A stretch of DNA of 64,000 nt from NCBI GenBank assembly GCA_017163975.1, contig JAFFSR010000016.1, positions 1,276,001-1,340,000 on the forward strand. The letters are read 5' to 3'. Positions 12,197 to 23,569 of this stretch are shown here, piece after piece (the first letter of the stretch is position 1; the number at the start of each line of letters is the position of its first letter). The notes under the pieces are model-generated. The model did not search any database. It saw only the letters and a program-made list of their open reading frames with translations, and was not told where the DNA came from. The position numbers were made by a program, and so were the translations under genes. Origin of the DNA: Anastatus disparis (taxonomy: Eukaryota; Arthropoda; Insecta; Hymenoptera; Eupelmidae).

Positions 12197-12249
12197 TCTC
12201 GCTCTCTTCAAAGGTTCGCTTTCAGCCACTTTTTCCTAGCAGCATGTCT

Positions 12250-12972
12250 CGTTACGGGTGATTCAAATACTAATGATAACATTTTTCGTTTCGCAGTATT
12301 TAAAGGAGACGCCAACCTATTAGCAACTTTTAAAATTTCCGTGTTTCCAATTAAATTATTTGAGGTTTCTGAACTTCCAATAAACTTTGCTAATTCAAAT
12401 CTACCAAAAGGCGCTTCGTCATCCTCCTCTACCTTTTTCTTTTTTTTTGCAAAATATCGTTGAGTAATTCTATTATGTTGGATCGTAGTATTAGTTTGTC
12501 ATCTACGATAACCTTCCAGTACTATCCCATTTTAATCGATCTGGCTCAAAAAAAGCGCTAATGTTTTAGTAAAAGTCGTGCTTTTCTAGCATAAATTTTA
12601 GGCACGTTATCGAGTATTTTTTTTTCTGTTAGAGGTGCCAATGTAGCTTCGATTTCGTCAATATCTCGACCGATTTCATCATCATGTGTACGTTCATTAT
12701 CTTTAAAATAAATAGCGCCTCAAAACTTGCAAATAATTTTCACACTTTTCTCGCTCACTGTTAAAATGTTTAGAATTAAGAATTTTGTACGTTTCTGAAT
12801 CAAGCCGTGTTAAATTGTCACCAGGTGTCTGCATGGTTTTTTCAGTATTTTTAGTTGTGCTATCTGCCGTAGAAATAGTTGCTGGTACAGCTTCTCCCTG
12901 CTGCTGTGAAAAACCTTGTATTTGTTCAAAAGTTTTTTTGGAGACGATGACCATTTTTCGAGCGCCTTCCAT
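12250..12972 (-). pseudogene. Conserved Polinton protein of unknown function, frameshifted
   Basis: It begins MEGARKMVIVSKKTFEQIQ and runs openly for 89 codons, containing LTRLDSETYKILNSKHFNSE and LQVLRRYLF. The same protein then appears in shifted frames: a segment with EATLAPLTEKKILDNVPKIY and KARLLL near 12,590-12,700, a segment with DDKLILRSNIIELLNDIL near 12,430-12,500, and a tail with NNLIGNTEILK near 12,330. This order (KMVLV, a LD.EM..IL helix, VP...KA..LL, then ..SNI.DL and LIGN) matches a protein present in many invertebrate Polintons. Function is unknown to me. Several frameshifts and stops make it non-functional. Confidence 0.65.
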
Positions 12973-13079
12973 AACTTTTTTTTTGTCTCAAAAGGAAATT
13001 AATTTTTGCTTCCTAAAATTTTTGAAAAAATTGTACTTGTCAGTAGGCTCAATAGAAGTGGTGAAAAAGAACCACCACT

Positions 13080-13460
13080 CTGGATTATAGTACATTTTTT
13101 AGCTTCCCATGCATTGCTACCAGCACCACTGTTTCTTCTACTCCTTACTAATTTTCTGAAAATAATTCTGTTTTCTTAAGCGATGTTGTTCAGGAGTTTT
13201 CAATTTTACAACATCTTGCAATACGTTCAGAGCACACTCACAAATGCACTTTATGAGATTTTTATTGGCTGTACGGGCCAGAGCTGAGCGTAGTTAACTG
13301 TCTGCGTGACTCAGAGCATTTAAAAGTGCAACGTGTTTTTTTTAATATGATTTCCCAGGCGTACAGCAAACGTTAGATTTGATAGAATTTTTTTTTCTTT
13401 CCTCCTTCTCCTTGTTTTTCTTTTTTAGTTACAAATGGAGCCATCGATATTGTTCTAGCC
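13080..13460 (-). pseudogene. Small basic Polinton protein (core-like), decayed
   Basis: Not open over its whole length, but a clear match to a recurrent small Polinton protein is visible: KHVALLNALSHADS, a stop, then LRSALARTANKNLIKCICE, CALNVLQDVVKL and RLRKQN, ending near a GG-rich C-terminus. In intact elements this protein is short and basic, and it is thought to be structural or DNA-binding; that is an inference. A candidate start, MARTISMAPFVTK, lies near 13,455 in a different frame. It sits between the ATPase and the next unknown. Confidence 0.55.
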
Positions 13461-13520
13461 ATCGCTATTTGAAGACTGCTTCTTGACTACAGATGCTTCT
13501 TTCTTTTAATTTATTCATGT

Positions 13521-14157
13521 TTACCTAGATCTTGATGAAAATTTAGGCACGTAAGCATAGTGCAACTTGTCATCGGGAAATATGTCGGTGTGAAAGCGAA
13601 ACTCGTCTGAAGTATCTTGTTTCAAATCTAATTGAAGATAGATAAATGGCCGTCTACAGGCATCGATGTAGGCTTCTTGCAAGAATTTTGGGTCCTCAAG
13701 ATCACCTTGTCGAGCAAGAAACTGTATTTGCGCGCGATCTCTCAGATTCTTAAACAAAACGATATAATTTGAATTCAACTGGCCCTCTATGAAAAATATT
13801 TTGCGTAATAAAAATAACACTGATGTTTTTATGGTGACAACCTTTTGTGAATAAATCATGTACTGTATTATTCGATGATTCGCGCATTAGATCGTCGAGT
13901 ATGAGTAGTTTTCTCTCATTATTGTCATTGAAATATTCACTAGCTTGCGGTAAACCTTTCCGAAATTCTTCTGCTTCTTGCCACTCGGCGTAATAAAAGA
14001 GAATACGATCGAAATTGACATCGCATATTTGTGACAAACTGGAGAGAAATCGATTCACAAAGACTGTTTTTCCGCACATAGTGAGCCCGGAAATTATACA
14101 CGTAAAGGGATGTTTCCATCGTGTATCCATTTTGAATACTGAATGAAGAAGCCACAA
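13521..14157 (-). pseudogene. ATP: Polinton A32/FtsK-HerA-type packaging ATPase, one frameshift
   Basis: The first frame (14,157-13,750; first good ATG at 14,130, MDTRWKHPFTCII) carries a Walker A of the form SGLTMCGKT, aberrant beside the usual G-P-T-x-S-G-K-T, and a Walker B, LLILDDLM. It also has the sensor segment SVIFITQNIFHRG. The second frame (to 13,521) continues with LNSNYIVLFKNLRDRAQI, FLARQGDLEDPKFLQEAY, LQLDLKQDT and FHTDIFPDD, the normal C-terminal half. The switch falls near 13,770-13,800, in AT-rich sequence. The protein is predicted to pump DNA into the capsid. It is the 5'-most gene of the minus-strand run, and one indel is the only major lesion. Confidence 0.88.
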
Positions 14158-14224
14158 GTATTAAACTTTTTTTGATAGAAGTCCGCTTTATTTTTTTTAA
14201 ATTGAGTGGCGGTGGTGATGTCAA

Positions 14225-14396
14225 GCGGGCGGCGGCGGTAGCAGCGCGGGCACACGTGTTTTTATTAGCTTATTCTACACGTGCGCGGGAATAAGCTTAT
14301 TTTCCGCGTAAATTAGCTAAATAAGAAGATATAAGCTAATCACCGTGGGAGTATTAGCGTATTGTTAAGACCTATTAATGATTTTTTTTTTTAATA

Positions 14397-14449
<53 letters not shown>

Positions 14450-17400
14450 CAGAATCTTAAAGATTTTTAAGGAATGGTTTTACTTTTTGATGGATAATTT
14501 GATTATATGATTTTATTTTTAAAAAAGTTTTTCACATAATAGTTATCTGTAATAAAAAAATTCTTTTACAATGTTAATTACTTTTTCCTGACATTCGTTT
14601 TGAAAGTTTATGCTTAGCAATTTTAAAATTTGGTTGAGACACTGATGATGCTGCTATAAATTATTTTGGATGTGTTATAATTAGTGTGCGGCCTCAATTT
14701 TCAACTGAAGGATTATAAATTTAGGATATTTTGGATTGAATTGCGAAAATAAAATAAATGATTAAAGAATTACAATCAACAAATCAATAAATTCAATTAT
14801 TAATAGTTAAAAAAATGTTACCATGTCAGTGAGTTTTTTTAACAGGGTTATACATAAATCAAATTAATTAAAATTAATATTTTCAATCAATCATATACCT
14901 ATTTTTTTTATTAAAAAGATATATTTTTACAAAATATGTAACAGTAAAAGAGTAGTTCACAGAAAAAAATTGTACTTCGTTAAAAAATTTTATAAATTAT
15001 AAAAACACAAGCTTTTAAACTTCATAAAATAATGAATAGCGTACTGTACATATTGTTCTTGTAGCAAAAATTCTACATGTAAAAAATGTAATAAGATTAA
15101 AATACAAATAACGATTAATTAAACGTATTTATAAATTATAACATAAATTTAGCAATCAAAATAAAATTTTAGAAAATCCTATTCTAATCTCTGTTGCACT
15201 GTAACAATAGTCTCATTCTAATATGAAAAATTGAAAAAAATTATAAAACTTATTCTATTTTATAACTTTGGCATGAAAATTGCATGAAATAAGCGAAAAA
15301 ATGTTTTTCATTTAAAAAATAGACTTTTCATATTTTGGAAATTAAATCATACAAATTTTCCTGGACATTTTCCGACTTCACCACCTTTAAATTAATGTTT
15401 AGTGACAAAATATATAGAAAAAATTTTTGGAACCGTGGACTTTAATGTTACTATAGCAATCTCCCCTATTTTCTGACCTGACTTTTTCATGTGAGCACCG
15501 TTGCGCGGTGCTCTCTGAATAAGCGGTTCAATTCTTCGTGAAAAATTAAAAGAAGACCGCAACCAGCCTAAACCATTCTTTTTTTATCAACAATTGGTGG
15601 ACTAAAGAATAATTTTAGCTAATTAAAATGTAAAAATTCTTAATTATATTGGTCACCAATGATTGGTGCAATAAAATTAAAAAAATCATTAAAAATGGCA
15701 AAATGAGTTTTTTTTATATTTATGATGTTTTTACAGAGAAATGGTGCAATGTACCGCAAAATTGATAAGAATATTTTCGACTTAATATTTGATGAAAAAC
15801 ACGAAAAATTATGTTTTTTCCGCGAAAAATTAACAACCAGAAAATTCACTTTAAAGATTTTCCTAACTATTTTCCAGCTATCCACCCTCGAAATTCGTGT
15901 TCAGGGCACCAAAATACATAGGAAAAACTCTGGTGGAGCCGTGGATCTCCATCAGCTACGGAAAGTCTTATAGCTACCTATATTAGTTATAAATGTCCTC
16001 CGTATTCGGGTGAAATACCCCGGTTGAAATGTACATTAAGGTTTGGAAAGATCCTGATGTAAAAGAACCTTTCTAATTTTTTGCGGTTTTTGGTACCAGT
16101 CCATAATACAACTTTGCGAACTCTTATGAAAAAAATTGACATGATTGTCGTTGATACCTTCTGAACTTTTTTAATTCATTAAGTTTTACTAAGGAGTAGT
16201 AACCTTAATTTTATCGTATTCACAATTAATGAACAATTAAGATCGCTTTAGAATTGAACAGCACTGTAAAGTTTTCAGGAGAAACCTTCTAGATTGTATT
16301 TTAAAAAATTCTTCAGAAATATTTTTTACGTTTTATCATCGTATGAATATATTTATTAAATTATTGGTAATTAAATGATTATAAATGTATAAGATCATTT
16401 AAGAATACGGATGAATCTTTATATTTTCTGTATATTGATTGAAAGGTTAATGAAACTTCACGAACTCTATGGAAGTAAATCGAGATGAATTATTACAATC
16501 TTGTAAAGAGTTTAAGAGGCGGTCGGAACCAAATTTCGTAAAATCAGAGACTTGGTTCGATGTCGCTGCGGTCAGGTGGAAGAAACATGCCGTATGATGT
16601 TAAAAGAACTGATAACTAATTATTTAATCACTTAGGCGACGAAAACACAGTCAATAGCACTAGCTGTTTTTATAAACAATAATTTGAAATCCTTAGAATG
16701 ATAAAAAATGATAAAATATTGCAGTAAAACGAAAAATGCTGACTCGACATTAGTGGCATGCAACCGCCGCGTGATTCGACTGCTAATCGCAACTTACGTA
16801 AGAATACTGATGCGTGCCGATAGATGGTGTTAGCAGTCTAAAAAATTTGAATTTTTACAATGTTCAAATTATTTTTATTTACGTTATTGAAATTGATAAA
16901 AATTATAATCAATTTCAATTAGCAGAAAATAAAAAAATATGCTAATTTATTAATATTTGATAACTTTGAGCAAAGAATATAATCAAAAGTTTTTAAAATG
17001 GCATTTGTATGTATGTATGTATGTATGCATGCATGTATAAAGTTATTTAAATCAGTTAAAATTTTGAAAAATTATTTGAAATTTTTCATACTAAAGTTTC
17101 AAATATTTCAGGAATATTATTGAAATATTTGTAATATAAAAAATTAGTTAGCCCCAATTGTTTTTAAACATCTACAAAACAAAATATAATATATCTATAA
17201 AAAAACATACAAACAAAGATTTAATTATAATGCCCTAAGAAAAATATTAATTTAGCATGCACAAAAATAATTTTTTCATGCAAATTAAATAAGCAAAAGT
17301 ATTAAATAAAATATTTTTCTATATGAAATTTGAAATGTTATCGAATAACATGGTAACGAGTATAGTCATTATAGACTATTTTTACATATAAAATAATATG

Positions 17401-17990
17401 TAATAAGTTTTATAATCAATATGTATCAGAACATATTATTAGATGTACATCGAAAAGGTACAGCATAATTACAAAGTTATATTTGTATAATTGTATGAGT
17501 TTAAGTAAGACTTTTAGTCTTTATCTCAAACAATATCTTGTGTCCAGAATTTGGCTTAGTAGTTCTAGCATGCAACCACTTCAAGGTATACGCATAATAG
17601 AATTTAAAATGCCTTTATAAAAATGTATAAATGATTGTGCAATTCATTGTCATTATAACATTAAAAACATCAACAATATCACTTTAATTTCATGTTCTCT
17701 AATAGAACAATATTAGGTAGGAAAAAACACATTATCAAACTGCACCATCAAGTACACAGTATACTATATATTTTGAAAGTTTTGTAAGTTTATCATGCAC
17801 TCTAACTACTGACCGTAATAATTTACTAGCTAATTCAACCAAGATTGAGTATTGTTTCTAGTATCGACAGATTTTAGAGAACTAATAGCTTAAATAAATT
17901 ATTTACATTTTATTCAAATTTTATATTAAATAGAATTTAAAACAATAAGATTAATAAAAGTTTACCAATAATACATATTTGTATTATTCC
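14225..17990. other. AT-rich DNA beyond the Polinton, no gene seen
   Basis: GC-rich palindromic sequence at 14,225-14,345 may be the Polinton end. The rest is AT-rich with a (TA)n run at about 14,402-14,443, a perfect small hairpin at 15,493-15,513 (GAGCACCG / CGGTGCTC arms around TTGCG), overlapping short ORFs on both strands at 15,640-15,973 that look like chance, and a GTAT repeat near 17,005-17,037. No splice-consistent coding signal was recognised. Confidence 0.5.
14402..14443. repeat. (TA)n microsatellite
   Basis: A continuous TA dinucleotide run just right of the Polinton remnant. Confidence 0.95.
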
Positions 17991-17999
17991 TTTCCTTCT

Positions 18000-19045
18000 A
18001 AATTTCTCACTAAAATCGTCAAAGGCACCTTTGTTATCATCATTACTTTTTTCCATGATGTTTAATAAGGCTTTGACAATACATTCTCTTGTGCTACTGT
18101 GATAACACAAATTTCTGATTACTCAATGAATTCTAAGTGGGTTAATTTTTGTTTTATCCATGAATAATAAAACTAATAAACAAGGCATAGATTCATGATA
18201 AACTAATTGCCTTCCTCGCAATCATAAGCCAGCAGCTCCTTGATAAGTCATATTAGCATTACATTGATTGTTCCAGTTCCATTCTGCTCGTTGAGGCATT
18301 ATATGAATTGCATATCGTGTATTAGGTCCTATACCTATAAATAACAAATATAGTACAAATAAAGTCCAATTGTTTTATCTTCTATAAAAACAGCTTCGTA
18401 AAACAATTTATTTAAATAAAATTATTTGAACCTCTGCTGAAATTCCTTAAAATACTTGACAGTGTAGCATTGCCTTGACTGACATGGTTAAGAAATCGTT
18501 CTTGCATCGTAGTCTGTTACAAGCCTCCCACTCCTGACTAAAATTTGAGCTTCTTGTGCTACATCACAAGCGAATACTGAAATTTGTGATACTTCCATAT
18601 CCAAAAGAATCTGTAAACAGTAATTTTTAAATTTAAGGAAAATTTTTAAAATCATATACATTATATTTTCATTAATATTGTACCATACAATCATTATTAT
18701 ATAAAAATTTTAATACTCGTAAAATTTTAATTATAATAAAATTTGAATACTACTATAAATTTTGACGGACCAATGGTTGCAAATTCTAGAAGAAAGGCAT
18801 CGACAGGATATCTTCAGGATTAGCTGAAACAGCAGCATGTTATTGTTTATCAAGTCGTTGCTGTGCAAGTTGTTCTTTTTGAATTGCTGGTGGTAAAGCA
18901 GCAAGAAACTCGGTATTCGCTTCGACAGCACCAGCAAGTTATTCAACAACAATTACTTCAGCTCTTTGTTTAATTCTTTGTAATCGTAATGGTTCAGCTA
19001 TAACTTCGTCACTGATTAATACTCCTCCAGTACTTTATTTTCTAC
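18000..19045 (-). pseudogene. HUWE1: HUWE1 (HECT E3 ligase) fragment with introns and stops
   Basis: Three blocks read in the order expected for HUWE1. At about 19,045-18,735 is GGVLISDEVIAEPLRLQRIK followed, after a TAA, by TEFLAALPPAIQKEQLAQQR, the ubiquitin-binding-motif region. At about 18,610-18,490 is MEVSQISVFACDVAQEAQ. At about 18,340-18,000 are RYAIHIMPQRAEWNWN, LRGRQLVYHESMPCLLVLLF and VIRNLCYHSSTRECIVKALL. Blocks are separated by non-coding stretches with splice-like AG ends, so this is a DNA-level duplicate, not a processed cDNA copy. Several CGA codons have become TGA. The full protein exceeds 4,000 residues; only about 300 codons from the UBM region remain. The parent gene is presumably elsewhere in the genome. 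Confidence 0.85.
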
Positions 19046-19539
19046 ATAATTTTGTTTATCGTCCTAAACCAGGTTGTAATTGAAATAAGACAATGATTCC
19101 GATGTTAATTCCCATCCATACTTAAGAACCATCACTTTCTTCACAGATTTAAGTTGTAATCTATAAAAATAAATGTTATTTGAACAAATTATATTTTTTT
19201 AAATATCATATTACATTTTATATGTATACACACACACATATATATAGAGAGAGAGAGATAATATATACATATTTTTTCAACAAAATAAATGATTAAAATT
19301 ATATACGTACATTACTGTTAAAATTATTTATCTGCATTTGAAGGTGGAGGGAAATACGTTCTGAACTATTAAACCTAACACAATAATGTGCTTTGCTTAC
19401 TTAACCAAACACATATAATATGTGAGCTAAAACTTGCTGACCTCTTTCAATAAATAACACTGTAATAAACTATATTATTTATTAACACCATTAAGACACC
19501 ATTCTTATTGATAAATTTTTAAAATTTTATATAAAAAAG
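19046..19539. other. Spacer between HUWE1 and CMTR1 fragments
   Basis: No clear gene. A minus-strand open stretch around 19,061-19,160 (motif KVMVLKYGWELTSESLSYF) directly precedes the HUWE1 block and could be another decayed exon I do not recognise. A short (CA)/(TA)/(GA) microsatellite tract lies near 19,226-19,262. Confidence 0.35.
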
Positions 19540-19875
19540 AGTTTTTACTGAACCTCTCTTTTTGTATCTATAAGCTCGACCAATAACTTAGCTCACAATA
19601 GCTTCTACAATTTTAAGAAATTAAATCTCAGAAAGAGGCTAAACTAAAGCATAAAAATATATTATGCATCCCATAATGAAAGTTAAGGATCTCTTAATTT
19701 TCTTTCTCTCTTCTTGTCCAGCTTCAACAATCATCAGCGCAACTAAACACTGACAAAGATATAATTGCTTAGAGAGAATTTATTGAACATTTTCTTTAAA
19801 TCGTTTTTCATCCTTGTTTAATTTATAACCAAGTCTCAAAAACATTTTTGATTTTCAGGATTATATAATCAGTAA
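19540..19875 (-). pseudogene. CMTR1: CMTR1-like fragment, second copy (short)
   Basis: The sequence parallels 21,780-22,030 nearly base for base: the stretch reading KQLYLCQ-like and the run GAAAGAAAATTAAGAGATC occur in both. The identification rests on the longer copy. Here the frame is broken by several stops and no N-terminal part is present, so it is a relic of a tandem duplication that also copied the neighbouring unit. Confidence 0.6.
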
Positions 19876-19952
19876 AATATAATCAATAAATTTCAACAAT
19901 TTATAAATTTCTTTGGATTTATGCTGTTTTGAAGAATTACAAAAGACCAAAT

Positions 19953-20750
19953 TTATATATACCTGAAAAAAAAAGAATTAACATGTTTCACATGAAAACT
20001 TTTATTAAAATAAAGAAATAATGTTTTAAGAAAAAATTTACCAATGTTTGCAAAATAAATTTTGTTCCGTCATAAAGTTATCCAACACCCATTAAGTTTC
20101 TACGTGAAGTGATAATAACAGGAATGCTACAATCTGGATTTATTAATAAAATAGATCTTTATCTGGTATAAGTTCTAAGACGCTTAAAGACTTCTAATGG
20201 ATTTAAAATACTTATTAATCCATTTTGTAAAAAATTTCTATATACACTTCCAATGAGATCCGAACTGTGCCATTGCTTGTATTGCATAGAAATCTAAATG
20301 ACTCCAAAGAATGCATAAACTATAATTAAAATCATTTTCTATTTCCGCATTCAAGCCATCATCTTCTGAACTTTTTGTATTTTTGTTTTCCTTTTTAGAT
20401 GTAGCATTTCTATTGGAGACTAAATGTCCAACTTTAACACAATGTTGTTTCACATAGTCTATTACTTGTTTAGGTTGCAAGTTTTGAGGTTTTCCAGTTA
20501 CCTAGCTTCTGCGTTATATAAGCTTCAAAGAGAACGTTCCTTAGCATTTGATACATGCAATTATGTTGCATTTGCACAAACGAATAATATATTTTATCCG
20601 ATTGACCTTTAGGTGTTGTTTCAAATTTATCGGTAAAACCAACATAAGCTTTTGCACTTTACACAAATGAGCTTAGAGTTTTCTCATTACATTGTTATCT
20701 CCTAACCTAAAATTTATACTTCAAAATTTTTAATTTTTCCATCTACTATT
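19953..20750 (-). pseudogene. Unrecognised gene fragment, tandem copy A (~798 bp unit)
   Basis: First full copy of a roughly 798 bp tandem unit. Minus-strand coding sequence spans about 20,690-20,070: a stretch with TPKGQSDKIYYSFVQMQHNC, YQMLRNVLFEAYITQKLGNW, then QPKQVIDYVKQHCVKVGHLV, an acidic linker, NYSLCILWSHLDFYAIQAMA, and finally INPDCSIPVIITSRRNL. The conserved, non-repetitive composition says host exon(s), but I cannot name the gene. Stops and a splice-like end after the last motif are present. Copy A has TATCTGG-type changes that break the frame before INPDCSIP. No intact gene remains. Confidence 0.6.
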
Positions 20751-21548
20751 TATATATACCTGAAAAAAAAGAAAATTTACATTGTTCACATGAAAACTTT
20801 TATTAAAATAAAGAAAAAATTTCTTAAGAAAAAACTTACCAATGTTTGCCAAACAAAATTTGTTCCTTGATAACAGTAATCCAACATCCATTAAGTTTCT
20901 ACGTGAAGTTATAATAACAGGAATGCTACAATCTGGATTTATTAATAAAATAGATCTTTTTCTGGTATAAGTTCTAAGATGCCTAAGACTTCTAATGGAT
21001 TTAAAATACATATTAATCCACTTTGTAAAAAATTTCTATATACACTTCCAATGAGATCCGAACTGTGCCATTGCTTGTATTGCATAGAAATGTAAATGAC
21101 TCCAAAGAATGCATAAACTATAATTAAAATTATTTTCTATTTCCGCACTCAAGCCATCATCTTCTGAACTTTTTGTATTTTTGTTTTTCTTTTTAGATGT
21201 AGCATTTTTATTGGAGACTAAATGTCCAACTTTAACACAATGTTGTTTCACATAGTCTATTACTTGTTTAGGTTGCAAGTTTTGAGGTTTTCCAGTTACC
21301 TAGCTTCTGCGTTATATAAGCTTCAAAGAGAACGTTCCTTAGCATTTGATACATGCAATTATGTTGCATTTGCACAAACGAATAATATATTTTATCCGAT
21401 TGACCTTTAGGTGTTGTTTCAAATTTATCGGTAAAACCAACATAAGCTTTTGTACTTTACACAAATGAGCTTAGAGTTTTCTCATTCCATTGTTATCTCC
21501 TAACTTAAAATTAATTCTTCAAAATTTTTAATTTCTTTATCTACTATT
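20751..21548 (-). pseudogene. Unrecognised gene fragment, tandem copy B
   Basis: Second copy of the 798 bp unit, differing from copy A by scattered substitutions. Here the segment before INPDCSIPVIITSRRNLMDV is open (RTYTRKRSILL), so copy B preserves the frame better. The other half (QPKQVIDYVKQHCVKVGHLV to FGSHWKCI) is open for 80 codons in both copies. The repeat junction carries an A-rich motif (ATACCTGAAAAAAAAGAAAA) that recurs at each unit boundary. Confidence 0.6.
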
Positions 21549-21722
21549 CATATATACCTGAAAAAAAAGAAAATTAACTCTTTCACGTGAAAACTTTTAT
21601 TAAAATAAAGAAAAATATCTTAAGAGGCGGTTAAGAAAAAACTTACCAATGTTTGCCAAACAAAATTTGTTCCTTGATAAAGTAATCCAAGACCTGTTAA
21701 GTTTCTACGTGAAGTGATAATT
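21549..21722 (-). repeat. Partial third copy (C) of the 798 bp unit
   Basis: It begins with the same boundary motif and runs about 170 bases (through GTTTCTACGTGAAGTGATAA), then breaks off into unrelated sequence leading to the CMTR1 fragment. It shows the array once extended or was truncated by rearrangement. Confidence 0.75.
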
Positions 21723-21779
21723 ATTTATTTTATTAAATGTTAAAATATCCTTGGTTGTAAGCTTGGTTTTATTTACTAA

Positions 21780-22360
21780 GCCTTCAAAAGAGATGAAACT
21801 AAAGCATACAAATATTTTATGCATCCCATAATCAAAGTATACGATCTCTTAATTTTCTTTCTCTTTTCACCTCCAATTCCAACAATCATCAGCGCAATTA
21901 AACACTGACAAAGATATAATTACTTAGAGAGAATTTTTTGAATATTTTATTTAAATCGTTGTTCATCCTTGTTTTATTTCTAACCAAATCTCACAAACAT
22001 TTTTGATTTTCAGGATTATATACATCACCATTTTCTATATGACTATAAGGATGAAAAGTTTCACAAGGTCCAGCATAAAAACCATAAAATTATAGTAATT
22101 TTTAAGTCTATTTAATCTTTAATTGTAATACCAAATCTTTTTCAATAAAATATATTCACTCAATCCTCTTGGTCTAGCACAAACATCAATAAAATACAGC
22201 AATTCATTTTTTTCTTAATTAAGTGATTAAGCAAACATTAAATCACAAGCTTTATCGATATTAGCCATTTTCACTGCAGCTATGTTTAGAAAAATTGCTC
22301 CACGAATTGATTCAAATGCATTTGAAAATAAATATATCACACAGATGTATTTTTGATTTT
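21780..22360 (-). pseudogene. CMTR1: CMTR1 (cap 2'-O-ribose methyltransferase) fragment
   Basis: Reading the minus strand from about 22,360: AFESIRGAIFLNIAAVKMAN, then after stops NELLYFIDVCARPRGLSEYI (the SAM-binding FtsJ/RrmJ motif, normally DVCAGPGGFSEY; both key glycines are lost here), then AGPCETFHPYSHIENGDVYN, a PENQ motif, and a final block corresponding to the SKQL.LCQ..AL.IV region. The order matches the FtsJ domain of CMTR1, which methylates the first transcribed nucleotide of mRNA. Stops interrupt each block and motif I is degenerate, so it is dead. It lies immediately outside the left inverted repeat of the 20 kb unit. Confidence 0.82.
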
Positions 22361-22659
22361 AGGTTAGGCATCAATAACTTACTATACAACTCCGTTATAT
22401 ATATTAAATAATTTACAACACAGTTATTACAAAAAAACCATGTAAATAAATTTGTGAATAAACACAATATATAATTAAATTAAAGTCAATAATCAATTCG
22501 TCCATCGATTTACTCTTCAATACTTTTCTTTGGTGCACAACGAGAATCAGCTATACAGGAGTTGAGCCACGCGAAGCAGTAGCAATAAGCTCTACTCCCG
22601 TATAGCGTTTCACTTCAAGATCTGTAGGTGGCGCAGTTGTTATACCCACAGCGTTTAGG

Positions 22660-22812
22660 CCGAGTCCAGACTTGTGCCATGTTCAAGTGTCTTTGCAACT
22701 TTGTGCCTGTGAAGTGGACTTTTATTGGCTAGCTCTAATGGAATTGTCAATAAAAGTCTACGTCACAGGCACAAAGTCGCAAAAACACTTTCACATGGTA
22801 AAAGTCTGGCCT
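22660..22812. repeat. Hairpin inside left inverted-repeat arm
   Basis: A 150 bp palindrome: TGCAACTTTGTGCCTGTGA...GACTTTTATTG is answered by CAATAAAAGTC...TCACAGGCACAAAGTCGCA, with flanks CCAGACTTGTGCCATG and CATGGTAAAAGTCTGG. The same hairpin exists in the right arm, so it predates or belongs to the inverted repeat. It could be a nested MITE, or a functional end structure of the transposon. Confidence 0.9.
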
Positions 22813-23569
22813 TATGATCACTGACTTGAATACAATCGCGTGTCATTCTGTCTTTGTTTCACTCAATAATGGAAAAAAAGACAGATGATACAATTGGATT
22901 AACGTTTATGAATTGGAGTTATGTAAATAGGAATCAATATTATGTAAAGTAACAACTAATTATTCAACAAATACTGATGAAACTATGAATTCACTTATAA
23001 GACATTATATTATTTCAATAAAAAAGATTGTGAATTATAATTGTTGGGAGGTATATATATATATTATTTTCTGTAATAACTTTAAAATTCAATATTTATT
23101 AATTAAAAATCAGCTATTTTAAATAATTTTTAAATTTTTTGGAATAGCAAATGAAAATTAGATTTGTTTAACGTTTATCAGTAAAGATTGTATATCTGAA
23201 AAATTTCCAATATAATTATTAATATTCAATCAAAATTTTATTCATATAGATTATTAAAAATGTTAAAATAGAAAAGTTAATTTTTAGCATGCTAATTCTA
23301 TTTGACCTAACTTTTAAATAAACTAACTTTTAAATTTTATTTTTACTGAATTTGTTTTATGTACTTGAGAAAGTTTTTAATATAAATTTAAGAAAGTATG
23401 AATTCATTGATCGAAGTTAATAAATTAACAGTATTTCAATAAAATGATATATTAACATGATATATAATAATTCTATAATTTTGAGCAATCAATTTTATCA
23501 CAGCTATTTCATTAATGATAAAATATTGTTGAAATACAATTTTAATGTCAACTATCTAAATTTTACTGA

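Larger units (their letters stand above)
6300..14340 (-). mobile_element. Decayed Polinton/Maverick virus-like transposon lacking PolB
   Basis: Nine consecutive minus-strand gene remnants match the Polinton toolkit: FtsK/HerA-type packaging ATPase, integrase with chromodomain, penton-like and double-jelly-roll capsid proteins, a pVI-like peptide, an adenain-type protease and three conserved Polinton proteins of unknown role. Polintons are 15-20 kb DNA elements that replicate with their own protein-primed DNA polymerase B. No PolB remnant is visible on either side, so the copy is truncated or internally deleted. Nearly every gene carries at least one stop or frameshift. The ends were not pinned down: the right side (14,225-14,345) has palindromic GTGCGCGGGAATAAGC-type sequence that could be terminal, and the left end is unclear. 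Confidence 0.9.

Noticed and set aside
11532..12261. Plus-strand ORFs across the Polinton integrase
   Set aside because: Antisense frames; the minus strand shows the integrase motifs in order.
15640..15973. Overlapping ORFs on both strands near 15.7 kb
   Set aside because: Low-complexity K/F/I-rich frames with no motif or splice support.
18000..19045. A live HUWE1 gene
   Set aside because: Stops occur in each block and only a small central part of a very large protein is present.
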